In this document: positions 61,565 to 64,000 of the stretch, in pieces
Position numbering within the stretch: the stretch's first letter is position 1
Layout: each line of letters begins with the position of its first letter
Assembly: GCF_005222805.1 (NCBI RefSeq)
Contig: NZ_STGC01000005.1
Location: 844,456-908,455 of the forward strand
Length of the DNA stretch: 64,000 nucleotides
Origin: Devosia sp. FKR38
GTDB lineage: Bacteria > Pseudomonadota > Alphaproteobacteria > Rhizobiales > Devosiaceae
Direction: 5' to 3'
Program-made: the position numbers and the translations under genes
Notes under the pieces: generated by a model
Database searches by the model: none
The model's input: the letters and a program-made list of their open reading frames with translations, nothing else
What the model was told of the DNA's origin: nothing

Positions 61565-61584
<20 letters not shown>
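60850..61584 (+). CDS. livG: Branched-chain-type ABC transporter ATPase (LivG)
   Basis: A 244-residue ATPase: Walker A GPNGAGKTTLFNLLDG, GVGRAYQVPRPFTGLTVYENV (Q-loop), and Walker B VLLLDEVAGGLTEGE. The signature region is unusual: LPLLDRKRLELAKAV replaces the LSxGxQR consensus, as often in LivG proteins of this subgroup. ATG 60850 (MVAVLDVADVSK) follows GAGGAGG. Confidence 0.92.
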
Positions 61585-62268
<684 letters not shown>

Positions 62269-62272
<4 letters not shown>

Positions 62273-63141
62273 GCTATGTTGAAGCGGTCCTCAACGGCCT
62301 GATGGTGGGCGGCCTGTATGGCCTGTTCGGCCTGGGCCTGGCGCTGGCCTTTGGCATCATGCGCATCGTCAATATCGCGCATGGCGAGTTCGTCGTGCTC
62401 GCGGCCTATCTCGGCGTCACCCTGCTCGCCGTCACGCCCCTGCCACTGCCGGTGGTGATTGTCGTGGTCGCCATCGCCGCCTTTGCGCTGGGCTGGACCT
62501 TGCAGGCCACCATGCTCAATCGCGTGCTGGGGCCCAATCCTGTCCCCGCCATGGTGATCACCATGGGCCTGTCCATCGTGCTGCGCAATGTGCTGGTCAA
62601 GCTCTATGGCGCCAATATCCAGTCCATCGACATCGGCCCGCTGCAGACCATGGGCCTTGCCTTTGGCGGACTGTCGATTGGCCTGCTGCCGATGCTGATC
62701 TTCGCCATTGCCGTGGTGCTGTTTGTCGGGGTCAACCTGCTGCTGACCCGCACCACGATCGGCCGGGCCTTCCGCGCAGCGGCGGACGACTATGAGATCC
62801 TTGAAACCCTGGGGTTCAACCGGCGGCGCATCTACAACGCGGCGCTGGGCCTGGCCGTTGCCCTGTCGGCCGTGGCCGGACTGCTGCTGGCCATGCGCAG
62901 CTCGTTCTCTCCGTTCTCGGGCGTCGAGCGCCTGCTCATCGCCTTCGAGGTGGTGATCATTGGTGGCCTGGGGTCGCTGCGTGGTTGCTTCCTGGGAGGC
63001 CTGTTCCTGGGCGTGGTCCAGGTGGTGGGCCTCAAGCTCTATCCCAATTCCGGGCCGCTGTTCGGACACCTGGCCTTTTTCGTGGTGCTGTTGCTGCGCC
63101 AGAGCAACCTCGGTTCCTTCCTCGCCTGGGGGCGCAAATGA
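62269..63141 (+). CDS. livH: Branched-chain-type ABC transporter permease (LivH)
   Basis: A 290-residue permease with about eight helices. GLMVGGLYGLFGLGLALAFGIMRIVNIAHGEF is the typical LivH start, and IGRAFRAAADDYEILETLGFN the cytoplasmic loop that contacts the ATPases. Start and stop overlap the neighbours by four bases each. Confidence 0.95.
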
Positions 63142-64000
63142 TCACCATTCCACGGTCCAGCCTGACCGTTCCCGTCCTTGGCCTGATCGCCGTGGCGACG
63201 GCCCTTGTGCTTCTGCCGATCGACCGGCGCCTGGCCATGGAAGTGCTGCTGGTTCTGGCCATGGCGCAGGGCTGGAACCTGTTGTGCGGCTATACCGGCC
63301 TGCTGTCATTTGGTCACCACGCCTTTGTCGGGCTGGGCGCCTATGTGCTGTTCATGACGGTAAACACCACCGGGCTCGCCCCGGTCTGGAGCATCCTGGT
63401 GGCCGCGCTGGTGGCGCTGGTGGTGGCCCTGGCCATGTGGATGCTGCTGCGCAAGCTGCGCGGGCCCTATTTCTCCATCGGCATCTGGGTGCTGGCCGAC
63501 AGCCTGCGCCTGCTGTTTGCGCAATGGGAATGGGTTGGCTCCTCGCGCGGCATCGTGCTCAACCCGGCCAGCATCGACGCCGCCACCTTCGCCGATATGG
63601 TGTTCTACCTGGCCCTGGGGCTGGCCTTTGTGACCCAGCTGGGCATTTTCGCCCTGCTGCGCAGCCGGAGCGGACTGGCCCTGATGGCCATCCGCGACAA
63701 TGAGGCGGGCGCGGCCAGCATTGGCATCGCCGTAGCCCGCAACCAGCTTGGGGCGTTTCTGATCTCGGCGGCCATCTGCGCGGCCGCGGGCGCCATCTAT
63801 TATCTGTCGGTGCTCTATGTGGACCCGAGCGGCGCCTTTGACATCGACTGGCAGATCCGCGTGCTGTTCATCGTTATCGTGGGCGGCCTGGGCAGTATCG
63901 AGGGACCCATTATCGGCATCGCCATCTATTTCGGGCTGCGCGAAGTGTTCCGCGACGCCGGCGACCTGTTCCTGATTTTCCAGGGCCTGACGGCCGTGCT
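63138..64000 (+). CDS. livM: Branched-chain-type ABC transporter permease (LivM), cut by window end
   Basis: About 287 residues are visible and the frame is still open at the window end. MITIPRSSLTVPVLGLIAVA starts it; WNLLCGYTGLLSFGHHAFVG and LMAIRDNEAGAASIGIAVAR are LivM hallmarks. The start overlaps the livH stop (ATGA). LivM is usually 300-400 residues, so little is missing. Confidence 0.93.
   Translation, partial: MITIPRSSLTVPVLGLIAVATALVLLPIDRRLAMEVLLVLAMAQGWNLLCGYTGLLSFGHHAFVGLGAYVLFMTVNTTGLAPVWSILVAALVALVVALAMWMLLRKLRGPYFSIGIWVLADSLRLLFAQWEWVGSSRGIVLNPASIDAATFADMVFYLALGLAFVTQLGIFALLRSRSGLALMAIRDNEAGAASIGIAVARNQLGAFLISAAICAAAGAIYYLSVLYVDPSGAFDIDWQIRVLFIVIVGGLGSIEGPIIGIAIYFGLREVFRDAGDLFLIFQGLTAV

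Overview
This window is a GC-rich alphaproteobacterial chromosome segment. The gene order fabH-ihfA-merR, an RpiR-type inositol regulator with GGAA-N6-TTCC sites, an iron box of the TGA-N9-TCA type and many ABC importers point to Hyphomicrobiales (Rhizobiales). Devosia is my best guess at genus, from gene content only. I found no tRNA, rRNA, CRISPR array, insertion sequence or phage gene. Genes are densely packed into operons, often with 1-4 nt overlaps.

Layout. (1) 1-1382: end of fabH, ihfA and a MerR regulator. (2) 1.4-10.8 kb: myo-inositol catabolism (iolG, iolB, a small membrane protein, iolE, iolD, an iolC-DUF2090 fusion, the RpiR regulator iolR and a second Gfo/Idh/MocA dehydrogenase). 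The iolG and iolC promoters share one layout: a 14-bp palindrome, 3 nt, then a TTGAC -35 box. (3) 10.9-12.5 kb: an EamA transporter (ribN type) behind a long FMN riboswitch carrying a palindromic insert and a hairpin that masks the ribosome binding site. (4) 12.4-19.8 kb: a dehydrogenase-aldo/keto reductase fusion, a sugar ABC importer and an AraC regulator. (5) 19.8-38.9 kb: a large catabolic island around a DeoR regulator, with several deaminase-type amidohydrolases, a gamma-glutamyltransferase-like hydrolase, a TauE exporter, BtpA, an SDR, a questin-oxidase-like protein, an FGGY kinase, a flavin monooxygenase, an 8-oxoguanine-deaminase-like enzyme, an ABC importer and a pair of isochorismatase-fold proteins of which the second lacks the catalytic triad. 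I know no described pathway with this gene set; it is the best candidate for an undescribed system.

(6) 38.9-42.2 kb: MarR-controlled EmrAB-type efflux. (7) 42.2-44.8 kb: arsenic resistance with two unrelated arsenate reductases, an ACR3 pump and ArsR. (8) 44.8-53.7 kb: heme/iron uptake (hemP, hmuS, hmuT, hmuU, hmuV, an unknown exported protein, exbB, exbD, tonB) divergent from a TonB-dependent receptor, with a TGA-N9-TCA box between. (9) 53.9-57.2 kb: a DUF4173 membrane protein in one operon with a response regulator and a histidine kinase that has almost no periplasmic sensor. (10) 57.2-64 kb: a TetR regulator and an amidase divergent from a branched-chain-type ABC importer, cut off inside livM.

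Logic of the window. Most modules pair an importer or exporter with enzymes for one compound class and a local regulator placed divergently or at the operon head, so intergenic spaces hold the most informative regulatory sites. All functional names rest on motif recognition by eye; no database search was run.
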